A stretch of 64,000 nt of DNA. Origin: Solen grandis (lineage: Eukaryota; Mollusca; Bivalvia; Adapedonta; Solenidae). Below are positions 33,843 to 45,905 of this stretch, piece after piece; positions within the stretch are counted from its first letter, which is position 1, and every line of letters starts with the position of its first letter. The stretch spans positions 69,478,840 through 69,542,839 of the forward strand of contig CM037777.1 in the NCBI GenBank assembly GCA_021229015.1. The letters run 5' to 3'. The translations under genes and the position numbers were made by a program. Below the pieces are notes generated by a model. That model worked only from the letters and a program-made list of their open reading frames with translations, was not told where the DNA came from and made no database searches.

Positions 33843-34150
33843 ACAAGAGGGTCATGATGGCCCTGAATCGCTCACCTGATTAATATTGCCTTCATTGTCT
33901 TTTATAAAACAGTCAAACTGAATACAAAATCCATGCAGAAGTACAGCAAAATAATCGTAACTGCACACAAAACTGTACCTGTGGTCAAAATTTTCACAAG
34001 AGGTCCTGTGAGGTTCACAAGACAATGCAACACACCAAATATCTAAGCTCTAGGCCTTGAGGTTTCGGGGAAAAAGATTTTTAAAGATTTTATTTTAAAT
34101 GAAAATAAATCACAAAAGCTCACAATGAGCACGCTGTGCTCAGGTGAGCT
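33843..34150 (+). repeat. Compact dispersed repeat with terminal hairpin
   Basis: The head is 'caagagggtcatgatggccc' and 'gaatcgctcacctg'. The tail has a nested palindrome: 'gctcac' pairs with 'gtgagc' around 'gagcac'/'gtgctc' (about 34118-34150). Head and terminal wording ('gctcacctg' / 'caggtgagc') are also inverted relative to each other. The same ends flank the longer element at 89-957, so the family varies in internal length. Confidence 0.7.
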
Positions 34151-35105
34151 TAAAAGATATATAACGTACTTTTATATTTTGCATACGCCATCTGAAAATA
34201 TGACGTAAATAAGACGTCTTTCTGCAAAAAATAAGTTTTTGATTACAGATGGTCGTCACGTTTGCTACGTAAAAATGGACAGACGGAAATTAGCGTAAAC
34301 ATTAAATTGTGCAACGATTTAGGAAAAACTCCGACGGAATCGTTTAAAGTACTAGAGCAAACTAAGGAGAATGGATTAAGCAGCTGAGAACTTGTCTTCA
34401 AATGACATAATAGGTTTGCGAAAAGCCGAAACTATTTCGATGACTATGTCCCCGTATCCCAGTGATGAGAGCAGCATCCATGACGTCAATTGACATTGAC
34501 TGACTGTGATGGAATGGCCTAACCTGACCGGTGTAGGCAGGGTTGATTTCAAAACTGTTCTTTAGTAGTATGCATTTCTGCATCAGACAACTTTGAGTCA
34601 CTGTTAATTTCTTTCTTCTTTACTACTCGGGGGAAAGGTTTCATGATATGGAAGTCGAAAAGGAAAACAAATATGTCAGTAATTGATGTTGAATGTAACA
34701 ACTGTGATAAAAAAAAGTAAATGCACGAGCGAGTCAATCGCAATTCATTCAGGGATATTTTTGGCACTAGAGTTTTATCTTCCTTGAAAAGGACATATTC
34801 GTATTACTATCCTTATTGCATAGCATTGATAGCCCAGAAAGGAAAAGTGTCGACTATATACGACACGGCTTCGATACCAGTTGGTATCAAAAGAAGGCAT
34901 CGTCAGATTGTCGTAACCAATGTCACTGTATCACTCCGCGCTCTGTAGCATATACAATAGCAATACGATCCCGCATTAACGCACAAACGAATAGGGTATG
35001 AGAGGTAGTTCAAATATATTGCATGATTATAAGTTCAAGTCATCCAAAAAATCCCCCGTGTATTTCTGAACTTTGCAGTTGAAAAACAATCATACTAAAA
35101 CATAG
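34151..35105. other. Interval without a supported gene
   Basis: Several short frames overlap here on both strands; none carries a recognised domain. Confidence 0.4.
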
Positions 35106-35109
35106 GATT

Positions 35110-36245
35110 AACTAGAGATTTGTTTTCGTAGAAAACTGATGTCCCCCACCCTCACACACACACATATACAATTAGGCACACAATGGTATATGCAAATAGT
35201 TTAAGGGCTGACTATATTGATAAAGCTCCGCACAGAGTTTATATGGACCTTGTGTGTGAGACTTCCTCTCAATAATTTCTTTCCATAACTGAAATTTTGT
35301 TTCAATAGCATAAGTAGAACAAGGGTTACCTTGTGGTCAAGAAATTGTGAAAAGAGGGAGTAACTCCAAAAATACTGAGGCAAGAGTTATGAACCTTGTG
35401 CTTGACACTTTCTTTCCATAACTGAAATTTTGTTTCAATAGCATAAGTAGAACAAGGGTTACTTTGTGGTCAAGAAATTGTGAAAAGAGGGAGTAACTCC
35501 AAAAATACTGAGGCAAGAGTTATGAACCTTGTGCATGACACTTTCTCTCATTTTTTTCTTTCCTTTAGTCGAACGGGAGTTATCTTAAGGACACAAAATT
35601 ATATAAAAGCGGAAAAGCTCCAACAAGAAACCATTGAAGTGAATAATGCTCGTGTGTACTGCAATCCTTGTCCATAACGTCTACCCACCTATGAAGCTTC
35701 AAGGTTATGTCTCATAGTGCATGAGTAATGCTTTAAAAAATGTATTGACCTGAACAAGGGGCAGAAACTCCAAAATAATGTGTGCAGAGTTATGGCACAC
35801 TGCACTTCTCCTCCATGTGATCTATCAATCTATGAAGTTTCAAGGTTATATGTCTCATAGTGCATGAGAAATGGCTCTTGACAAAAAAGTATGAAATTTA
35901 ACAAAAGGCAATGATTCCAAAATTGCGTTTCGCAGAGTAACGGTTCTTGTGCACTGCACTTCTCCTCCATGTGATCTATCCATCTATGAAGTTTCAAGTT
36001 AATACCTTGATATTTTGTGAGTAAATTAAGTATATATTTAACAAAGGACAATAACTCCAAAATATATTGTGCAGAGTTGCGGTTCTTGTGCACTGCACTT
36101 CTCCTCCATGTGATCTATCCATCTGTGAAGGTTGAAGTTAATAGCTTTGATACTTTCTGAGTTATGCTCCAGACAAAAAGTACTAACACACAGACAGACT
36201 GACATACAGACGGACAGACAGACGGACATACATCGAATTATTACA
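35110..36245 (+). repeat. Second pearl-like element with tandem core
   Basis: The left end 'aactagagatttgttttcg' resembles the heads at 4594 and 8957. The core holds repeated 'agtaactccaaaaatactg', 'gagttatgaacctt' and 'cactgcacttctcctccatg' units. One 133 bp unit is almost perfectly duplicated (about 35281-35413 and 35414-35546). The right end is the 'gacagactgacatacagacg' tail typical of these elements. No coding role. Confidence 0.75.
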
Positions 36246-38225
36246 TGTAATGAACAACAAATAAAATCTACATCAGGTTCACAGCAGCATGCTTAGTTCT
36301 GACGTCATGACCTCCATAAGTATGTGAAAAGATTTCCGACTCCGGACAATTATGAAACGCACAATCGAAAGTAATTTACGAGATGGGAAAGATTATATCG
36401 TGACGTGGCCAAATATAATTCTGAACGCAAACCGGCTTTATTCATTGGAGTGAATTCATTAGACGCCCCCCCCCCCCCCCCCCCCCCACCGAGATATCGG
36501 TTGACGTTGTTTAATTTAAAATCCCTTAATGTATTGAAAGCTTTGATTTATAATTGTTATCAGATGAAAAACAAGACATAGAAAAATATACATGTACATG
36601 TAGTTTGAAAATGACAACACCAAAAAATAGCATTTCAAATACGCCGTTTGGCAGTTTTTTACTAATGGTATTCCTGAACAGTAAATGCGATTCTGTTTGC
36701 TGAGGGTATATTTGAAAATTTGAAGAATACTTTTGGAATGAGACCATTAGTTCATACAAGGTTTATTCTATGATTATAGGAAATTATGCAATTCTGATTC
36801 CAGTTTTCCTTAATTTAACAGATACTAGCAAAAGTGCATGAGATTTAGCTCCCGTGCTCAACACATGGCGTAAAAAGCTGATATTCTTTACTCCCTTGTC
36901 ATTTTAATGATTGTTTGTATATTTAAAAAAATCTTCATAATCTGTGAAGTTTCTTTTTATTATATTTGTAATTTGCAAGACATGTGCGTATAATTTTTCT
37001 ATCTAATTACATGTGAAACTATGCAAATATTTACATGTAGTTACTCTAGGTCCCGCTCCGTACACGATTAGTTCTTTCGTGTTCATCAAGTTCCCAATCT
37101 TCCAGCCGAGGAACGATACATTCCAGTCCATTCTTACAATACCAAAATCGCTACCAAGTACAGGACACAAAGCTCCAACTGTCTAGCTTTCGTTTTGTCG
37201 TCCACCAGTTTGTCAGCTTTTTTTTTCAATTTTAGTGCACACTGCTTCCATATAGTGAACGTGTTGAACATTGAAATATATTATTTCGTCGGGTACAATC
37301 GTCGAATTTAGTACACGAGGGACTTTGCATGAGTGAATCATCTCGGAAACCTGTCAGTATACAAAATTCTTGAGTGAGCTCAAAGAAAAGCAATTTTCTT
37401 GTTTAAATGGAATATAAATATCAGTGTGTCAGACAGAAGTCTAGGCCGTTAGAACTCTATCCTCTCCCACAAACACAATGTATACTGATATTGTGCTGTG
37501 TCTGAAACGTTGACAGCAAAATGGTGTTGCTGACAGAAGGGGAAAATTGCCAGGAATGCCTTAATATTCGGTTGCAGTAGAAAACCAGACAATACTGGCG
37601 ATTGTACAGCGCCAGAACAAGAGGGAATGGTGTTGTCATTACACATGCAGAGAGGACGACTATTTCATACGTGATGTTTTTGTAGAAAACATTCTTGCTT
37701 GATGTAATTTTGTATGTTCTAACTACATTAGCCTGTCAATTTATTATCACCATTTAATGCGATTTAAAGATCATATTTAGGTTTAAATGCCAAATTCACG
37801 GTTATTTAAAACGGCTTCACAAAATCTACAGCTTGATCAAATTATTATCAAAGTGATCATAACGTTTTGTAAGTCATTATCACTACACAAAACTAATTAG
37901 TTGGAAACGGTTAGAAATATCATTAAAACACAATATGATTTCTCTACTGTATTAACATATAATCATATCTACAAGACAGCTGAAACACTGTGGCATTCTG
38001 ATTACACCCTAAGTTGTCTAGTGTCCTCTACGCCTTTAGGGCCTTTCACACATTATCTATGTAATTAACAACGCCGAGAAAAATCGGCATGTTAGACCCG
38101 AATACGACCTTTCTGTCAACGATTAGAGTACGGTAATACCACGTTAATTCATTATTCAATGTTACTCGTGGAAAAGAAATACCAATTAACATTATTTTTA
38201 ATTTGTTTGAGTCATATGTCATATT
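36246..38225. other. 2 kb interval without a supported gene
   Basis: A run of 22 C lies at 36466-36487. Paired short frames on the minus strand at 37449-37646 are overlapping frames of the same DNA and show no domain. Confidence 0.4.
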
Positions 38226-38790
38226 CTTAACTACGGATGCGAGGTATGGGGCCACCTTAAGGCTGATTGCTTAGAAATTGTTCATAGAAAGTTTTGTAAA
38301 TGGCTGCTGAATGTTAAATTATCTACAAATACTTTAGTTGTATATTCAGAGTTAGGTAGATATCCACTGTAAATAGCACGGTATGTTAGAATTGTTAGAT
38401 ATTGGCTAAATTTATTTGGGGCAAAGCGTGAGAATGCATTGTTAAATAATATTGTAAAATTCCATAGGAGAGAAATCACCGAAAATGATAATATAGTTAA
38501 TTGGTCGTCAAAATAAGAAATATCTTGCAGCAGGCTGGTTTTAGTGATGTTTGGTTATACCCAGAGTCGGTAAATGTTAATATGTTTTGTATAATCTTAT
38601 TAAATCGCCTCAAAGATATCTATTTTACCCATTGACAAGCAGGTGTAAGCGAAAGGACGTCATTGTATCTTTTCAAAGAAATTAAATTCAGTATGGAAAG
38701 ATCCTCATATCTACATTTATTAGAAAATATTAATCATAGAAATATAATTGCACGGTTAAGACTTTCTTCTAAATTTTCAATAATCTAAAT
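38226..38790 (+). pseudogene. C-terminal remnant of a LINE reverse transcriptase ORF2
   Basis: The frame from 38226 reads 'LNYGCEVWGHLKADCLEIVH' then 'RKFCKWLLNVK' and 'VVYSELGRYPL', the region after the reverse-transcriptase core in many invertebrate LINEs. A TAA follows at about 38371, then 'IARYVRIVRYWLNLFGAKR'. Further on come 'QQAGFSDVWLYPESVNVNMF', 'LLNRLKDIYF' and 'SYLHLLENINHRNIIARLRL'. Stops and frame changes interrupt it. The catalytic domain is not found upstream, as expected for a 5'-truncated, decayed copy. Confidence 0.85.
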
Positions 38791-38879
38791 TAAGGAAAAT
38801 TAATTTTTTTTTGACTAGAGGACAATTATTGTGCACATACACGTATATATTTATTCGGCTATAACATTTAATACCAAGC

Positions 38880-39020
38880 TGTCTGACCATTCAGCTTACC
38901 TTTCAAAATCGAATACCAGTCTAGACAAGTCTAATATCATACTGGCTGACCATAAATCTTATTCAAAATCGAATACCATTTTTGGTGACCTTTTAGCTTG
39001 TCTCAAAGTCGAATGACATG
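38880..39020 (+). repeat. Imperfect short tandem repeat
   Basis: Three diverged units share 'tgaccattcagctt' and 'tcaaaatcgaatacca' at about 38884, 38947 and 38987. Confidence 0.5.
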
Positions 39021-39250
39021 CTGACTTACGTTTCATCTTATTATTCATTTGACCATTCAGCAGTTTGATAAAAGCTGTATACGAGCTGTATCCGACTTAA
39101 TATATGTTGTTGTTTTTTTCGTATACAGCTCGAGTGCTTTTCACCGAATTGAGATATCCGGGAGCGGAGTACAAAATGATCTCTGTAGAGTGTGACAACA
39201 CATGCCTACGAATAAGAATGGACTGACGATTTTTTGCTATCCGTTATACG

Positions 39251-40420
39251 TAAACCAACACTGCATGTGAAATAATAATAACACACACCATACGAAATAA
39301 TGATAGCAGCTCACAATATATACTATATAATGACAGGAACCCTAACAGTATATGACATGATGTCAGAAACCCGAACAGTAAATAATTGCAAGCCACACAA
39401 CATACGATATGATTGTAAGCCAAACAGCATTCTATTTGATTGCAAGCTAGGCAATTTACGATATGATTGTAAGCCAAACAGCATACATTATGATTGTAGG
39501 CCAAACAATATACGATATGACAGTAACCCACACGTCATGTGATAAAATGAAAGTAACCCACACATCATGTGATATAATGATAGTAACCCACACGTCATGT
39601 GATATAATGATAGTAACCCACACATCATGTGATATAATGATAGTAACCCACACATCATGTGATATAATGATAGTAACCCACACGCAACGTGGAATAATTA
39701 TAGTAACCCACACATCATGAGATTTAATGATAGTAACCCACACATCCTGTGAAATAATGATAGTAACCCACACATCATGTGATATAATGATAGTAACCCA
39801 CACATCATGTGATATAATGATAATAACCCACACATCATGAGATATAATGATAGTAACCCACACATCATGTGATATAATGATAGTAACCCACACATCATGT
39901 GATATAATGATAATAACACACACATCATGAGATATAATGATAGTTACCCACACATCATGTGATATAATAATAGTAACCCACACATTATGTGATATAATAA
40001 TAATAACCCACACATCATGTGATATAATGATAGTAACCCACACGTCATGTGATATAATGATAGGAACCCACACATCATGTGATATAATGATAGTAACCCA
40101 CACATCATGTGATATAATGATAGTAACCCACAAATCATGTGATATAATGATAGTAACCCACACATCATGTGATATAATAATAGTAACCCACACATCATGT
40201 GATATAATGATAGTAACCCACACGTCATGTGATATAATGATAGTAACCCAAATATCATGTGAAATAATGATAGTAACCCACACATCATGTGATATAATGA
40301 TAGTAACCCACACGTCATGTGATATAATGATAGTAACCAAAACAAAAATTATGGTAACCAACACAGTAAGTGATATAAAGATAGCAGCACAAACAGTATA
40401 CGATACAATGAGAGTAACCG
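39251..40420. repeat. 30 bp minisatellite, ~40 units, with 27 bp units on the left edge
   Basis: From 39524 to 40340 the unit 'agtaacccacacatcatgtg' plus 'atataatgat' (30 bp) repeats in strict register without indels. The left edge (about 39389-39520) has a diverged 27 bp unit, 'aagccaaacagcatac' plus 'attatgattgt', and the right edge decays after 40340. A 90 bp higher-order block recurs (about 39812 and 39902). Because 30 and 27 are multiples of three, long frames appear on both strands (302 codons on minus, repeating 'VTIIISHDVW'). These follow from the period and are not listed as genes. Confidence 0.95.
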
Positions 40421-40842
40421 CACTGTTTAAATTTAACTATGTTTTTTCATTCCGAAACTCACATTTACATATATATTAATATGTATTATGTCTGGACTAC
40501 ACCGTAGTTATTATGAGGAGGAACACAACATTACCCTGTCTATGGTGGTATTTTTTATAATGACATTTGCCGGAGAAATCTGTTTCTTGGAATCTCAATA
40601 AAACCAATAAAAGACACGCCATTTATCCCGAGACACTATCTACGTCCATAATTTCCTCTACTAAAATATCGGCCAGACACCTTTCACTGCGCTCCATAGT
40701 CTCTGGTCATGAATCAAGTTGCGTTATGTGAAGGGAATGTAGTCGTTTGGATCAATTAAGGCATTAAACAATTTTACAATTTTAATAGGCATCGCTATTA
40801 GTTGTTGTAATATCAATACAAACCATTTGGGCAGCGTCAAAA

Positions 40843-41100
40843 ACATGTAATCATTCAAACAACTACACACATAAGAGCTTGTAATCACCTAAACAACACA
40901 CACTTTTGAGTATGTAATCATTCCAACACACACAAAAGAGCATGTAATCATTCAAACAACAAACACTTCTGAGTATGTAATCATTCAAACACACATAAGA
41001 ACATGTAATCATCCAAACAACACGTACATAAGAGCATGTAATCATCCAAACAACACACAAATAAGAGTATGTAATCATCCAAACAACACGCACATAAACA
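40843..41100. repeat. ~32 bp tandem repeat, eight units
   Basis: Units of the form 'catgtaatcatccaaacaac' plus 'acacacataagag' recur eight times with small length changes. The 76-codon minus-strand frame here is a by-product. Confidence 0.85.
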
Positions 41101-42498
41101 CGCTGCTAGCAGATATACCTATTATTTGACGCTGAAAGTCAACAACAACAAAACGACAGCAGCTATATGAATATGAGACCGATAATTCGTGAGAATGTTC
41201 TCAAATTATAGTATTTCATGATTGCGTGCTCACGAACAGACTGGCAGATTTGCATTTGAAGCGTGTGCATGATAATTGTATTCGTGACAATAAGCTGAAG
41301 ACATGTTCCTCGAATGTCTTAGATTAAGATGGCTGGAATTTTTCATTCTTTCAATTTTTTTATATTGTATTTCTAGCGCACAAAGGCGATGACATTTTGA
41401 AAGAAACAGCGAGATGCATAATGCTTTCGACCTTCAAATTATCCAAGAAATGAGCGCATACTGTTCATTGAGTAACTTCAGTGAGTGATGATGTTTTCAT
41501 AGCTATATTTTTAGATAGAATGCCATATAAAATATTTGATTATCTGTTACCCACCTTCCAAAACACACACACACACACAAAACTTATATGAAACATCGTG
41601 CGATGATTTAAGCAATGGAGAAAATAAATGTATTTGCCGTCAAAGCCAAGGCTAAGTCTTATAAGTCTGTCCTACATTCTAACATAGATATAGCCGTATC
41701 TATAAATGGCTTGCGGAATTGGAAAGTCAGTGTTAACTGCACCCATATGTTTTGAAGAGCAGGGGTGTTTGTTTTGGGGTTTGTATGATTGCTTTTGTTT
41801 CTTTTGTTCCAATGTCTTTTCTTTCCAGTCGTATGAGTTTCATTAAAGTAATCCATCCATCATTAAATTTCTATCATGGTCCATCAAGTGATCGTGGGAA
41901 TTTTATAGTAAATGCAAACCTTAAAGGCTTAGATAAAAAAGAGCCTTTAACTCAAAAGTCAATGAATGTTTTTTATCTGCACTGAAGTCTTTTAAGCATT
42001 TGACCATGATTATAATTTAATGATGGATGGATTACCTTAAAATATATGTGTTTTAGTCGATTTAAAAATCGTGGGCCAAAATGATAACATCATTTACAGA
42101 GTGTGAACTGGTATGCATGTAAGAATTAAAAAATAAAAATAAACGTTGGGGTTTTGCGTTAGTCTTGGTAGGAATGTTAACAAATAAGAATCAATGAACA
42201 CGACTGATTAAATGTTTCAGCAGGTGACTATTTACCATTTGGTACACATTTGTACGACTGTCTTGAATTTTGCAGTTCCTGCAGACAGCGCATGATTCAG
42301 TCTGTAATATAAAATATATTGCATTACAGAAAGAAATATCTGACAAAATTAAGAATAAAATCATCTTACCTTATACCATGCATTATAATATAATATTTTG
42401 TCAGAAAATGAATGCGAAAACACAACTGACGTTTTTTTTTAATTTGCTCCTTTGGGTATTATATGTATACATATGTACCCATAACACTTACATTTATT

Positions 42499-42563
<65 letters not shown>

Positions 42564-42817
42564 ACTCCTTCTATTGTAATGGCAAGCAATTATTTCTGAT
42601 TGTTTTGGCCATTTTAAGACCTTGCGTTCAAGGGTATCTTACAATTTGGGCTTGCTTTTTGCTGAATAGACAGTATCGAAAGAGACAGTGGTTGAATACA
42701 CGTGAGTCCGGGTGCGATACCCTGCCTCATTTTGCGAATAGACCACTTTTATGTGCCCGATGTATAACACTGATACACTAGAGACAAGTTCCTTGATAGA
42801 ACCAGTACTGAGTCACG
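41101..42817. other. Interval with an AT microsatellite, no supported gene
   Basis: An (AC)n run lies near 41563-41578 and an (AT)n tract of 59 bp at 42502-42560. The frames at 41752-41985 and 42270-42599 show no domain; the latter translates the microsatellite. Confidence 0.45.
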
Positions 42818-45127
42818 GTGCATAACCATATCGGCAGACTCTCTGCGGAAATCGGTATATCGGCAGGCTCTCTGCGGAAATCGCTATATCGGCAGGCTTT
42901 CTGCGTTCGCACCGGTCATTCTCTGCCATAAACACTAGCAAACGCTGGACGGAGGGGAAAGAAACAGACCAATGGTCACTTTACAAAGTTAAGTTGCTCA
43001 ATATTAAGTATTGCACGGAATATTAGAGTACCATAGCTATGTATGTGCGTGTAAATTTTTAAATTATCAGCGACTGCGACCTGAAACTCGGCCGAACAGT
43101 TTAGTGATGTACCAACATGGAACAAAACCTCAGCACTTTCTACAGGCGTCAGCAGGTTATTGTTTTGAATATGTCTATAATATTACCATTGAATGTATTC
43201 TTGTAAGTATATTCTTCAAGAAGATACCAATAAATTGGCCGATTTTAATGTAAATTTCTTGAAAAGCCCCTACTTTCGGTTTTGTCGTGGCACGGGAGGT
43301 ATCTCTGCACATCACTTTTTGAAGCACAGGCTGACTCTCTGCATTTACCACAGGCAGGCTCTCTGCATTTTGCCAACGACTGTATTTTTTAAGCATACTG
43401 CTAGCCTACTTTGTGTTTTATTGTTGTGAAATAACAGTTTCATGCTTCTTGCCCTTCCAGTGTTTTTTCACTGTTGGGGGAAAGGAGTCCGGGACCAAAG
43501 GAGGTATGTGGGGGGGGGGGGGGGGGGGGGGGGAATGAGCTTAAAAAGGGGGGATTTTTCTGCCATGTATAATGTAAGCCTTTTATTGTATTTTACTCTT
43601 ATTTAATGATGTTTTATTGCATAAAATATAATAAGACCGATGATACAACATGTTTGAACAGTAGGTAAACTGTCATAGTTAGTGGGGGGGGGATAGAAAA
43701 TGGGGGGCTGGGGATGCCGCCTATATTCTCCGTATATGTTGAACAAAAAAGAAAAAAAAAAAAATGCCTTCATTTGTTCCAATACACACCGTTCATTCTC
43801 TCCTATGTAAGAAGTAGGATAGGTTTTTTTTGTTGTTGTTTTTTTGTGGCGAAATATGTCAACAACTTTCAATTAGTATTAAAACTCTTTAGCTGCAAAT
43901 TGCCTTGAGATATGAGGTATTTCTTCTCGCATTTATATTGTTCATTCATACTGAAAAAAAAACACACTAAAACTAAGCCTATCGCGTTGCTACGGCAACT
44001 GAAGGTGATATTAAAGTCAATATTTAAAATAGATAAATTCAATTCATATTTATTTAAAAAAAAAAAAAAAAAAGGGGACATGGGCCTTGTAAAATCGAAA
44101 TCCGTCAAACATATAAACAACAATATAACATCGCTGCATAAATACTCTTAGACTTTGAAATTACACAAGTAAATCCGTGTGTGTTTGTAAATTTAATGAA
44201 TTAACAGTGACGTATCTGTTCTACGCGACAATCAATTTTTTTCGAATTACGCTTATATCATAAATTTACTTTCTTCAGTGCGATGTTTAAGAATAATAAA
44301 ATGATTATATAAAATGCCTATTATATTATTATCATTATATTGTATGTTGGTTACGTCCCTAGTGGCATTGTTTTTGACAAAGTAATAAAAGAGTTAATAA
44401 TCATTTGTTACTTTAAATCCATGGACGCATTTATCCATTCGCTTTGTCAAGCATGTTAATATGTAAACTGATTAAGTTAGCACGAAGTTAAAATTAATAG
44501 ACTCATTAATACAATATCTTTTTCATGCTTGATTATTTTTCTTTTCTCTCGCTCTCTCTCTATTTTTAAAGGAACATGCAAGTATGGCGATTCAATTTAA
44601 AATTATGAGAATTATTGTAATAAACAGTACCCTAGGGGAAATTTACCTTTTATATTCTTATCAACAAAATAGTAAAAAAAAAAGTAAGTAACACATATAT
44701 ACTTTTAACAGATTTGTATCTGACTGAGAAAACAATACAAATTACATGCAAAGTACGAAATTAAAAACACAAAGTAGGGGTATGGACCAATGAAATTATT
44801 CATTTTCCGTAAACCAATTTACCTGGCTTTGGTAAATGCAGAGAGTCTGCCTGTGCTTCAAAAAGTGATGTGCAGCCACGACAAAACCAAAAGTAGGGGC
44901 TTTTCAAGAAATTTTACACGCACATACATAGCTATGGTACTCTAATATTCCGTGCAATACTTAATATTGAGCAACTTAACTTTGAAAAGTGACCATTGGT
45001 CTGTTTCTTACCCTTCCGTCCAGCGTTTGCTAGTGTTTATGGCAGAGAATGACCGGTGCAAACACAGAGAGCCTGCCGATATAGCGATTTCCGCAGAGAG
45101 TCTGCCGATATGGTTATGCACCGTGTG
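42818..45127. repeat. Long inverted repeat (arms 0.3-0.5 kb, spacer ~1.45 kb)
   Basis: The left arm 42818-43360 is inverted at 44815-45127. Matching runs include 'gcggaaatcgctatatcggc', 'gccataaacactagcaaacg', 'agaaacagaccaatggtcac', 'ggaatattagagtaccatag' and 'cttgaaaagcccctactttc'. About 195 bp (43053-43248) is present only on the left, flanked by 'gtaaattt' on both sides. A unit with 'tatatcggcaggctctctgc' is repeated three times on the left and twice on the right. The spacer holds a G run at 43510-43533. A fold-back transposon is the likeliest explanation. Confidence 0.88.
43510..43533 (+). repeat. Run of 24 G
   Basis: An uninterrupted G run, with 'gggggggg' again near 43683, inside the inverted-repeat spacer. 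It could form a G-quadruplex, and its length in the assembly is unreliable. Confidence 0.9.
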
Positions 45128-45771
45128 AGTACTCGTTTTCCTATAGCAACCCCATTTTGCCGAGTGCCAAGCAAGAACGCATGTGGTACCAATTTTATAC
45201 GCCTTTGAGTTGACGTGGTCACGGCTCCAAGCGCACGCATATAGATTCTAACGAAATGAAATAGCTGAGTATGCGTGGTTAATATGTCTCGGATTGCATA
45301 ACCAGATAGAGGAAAACAATGCGATTCATAATAATAAATGCTCGTTTTGCATATTGAAAATGTGATTTCGTGTCACACCAAAAACCGACGTCGATCACAA
45401 ATTCCACAGGTTCTGTGATTTATGTGTCTGTTTTGCGTTGAAAATGATATCTCATTCTTCACACCTGTGAAAGATGTTATCTGGAAAAAAAATGTGGTCC
45501 TACAAACGTGAAACTTAGTGGATTTCGTTATTACAGGATTCCGTAACATACCCTTATTTCAAACTAAACAAAGAAGAAGGACAGACTGATATGTTAACAC
45601 ACAGAAATGTATATGTAAGTAATATATAGATGGGTGGATAGACGGATGGACAGACAAAACGAAAAAGATTTATGTAAACTTCCAAAAAGCGAAAGCTAAT
45701 GATAAACGTAACTGATTAAAATATATTTGATTTTTCCGTTCCAATTTTAAGATTTAAGAAAGACATGCGGC

Positions 45772-45905
45772 GATTAAGACGAAAGATATCGCCCTAAAAA
45801 CCTCGCGAGGATTGTTAAATCTCGCGTGTATATCGCGTTGCCGCATGTCCAAAGAAAAAACAACATGCAAGCGAGGTTTTTAGGGCGATATCTATCGTCT
45901 TAATC
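45772..45905. repeat. Hairpin with 35 bp arms
   Basis: Arms 45772-45806 and 45871-45905 match with one mismatch and include 'tatcgccctaaaaacctcgc'. The 64 bp spacer contains 'tctcgcg' and 'gccgcatg', the latter pairing with 'catgcggc' just outside the left arm. MITE-like. Confidence 0.85.

Noticed and set aside
39251..40420. CRISPR-like array of direct repeats
   Set aside because: Units are contiguous with no unique spacers, and the window is eukaryotic.
39456..40479. Long frames on both strands in the 30 bp minisatellite
   Set aside because: The period is a multiple of three and the unit lacks stops in some frames. There is no start context, splice structure or domain.
42270..42599. 109-codon frame ending in an Ile/Tyr repeat
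   Set aside because: Half of it is the (AT)n microsatellite; the rest has no recognised similarity.
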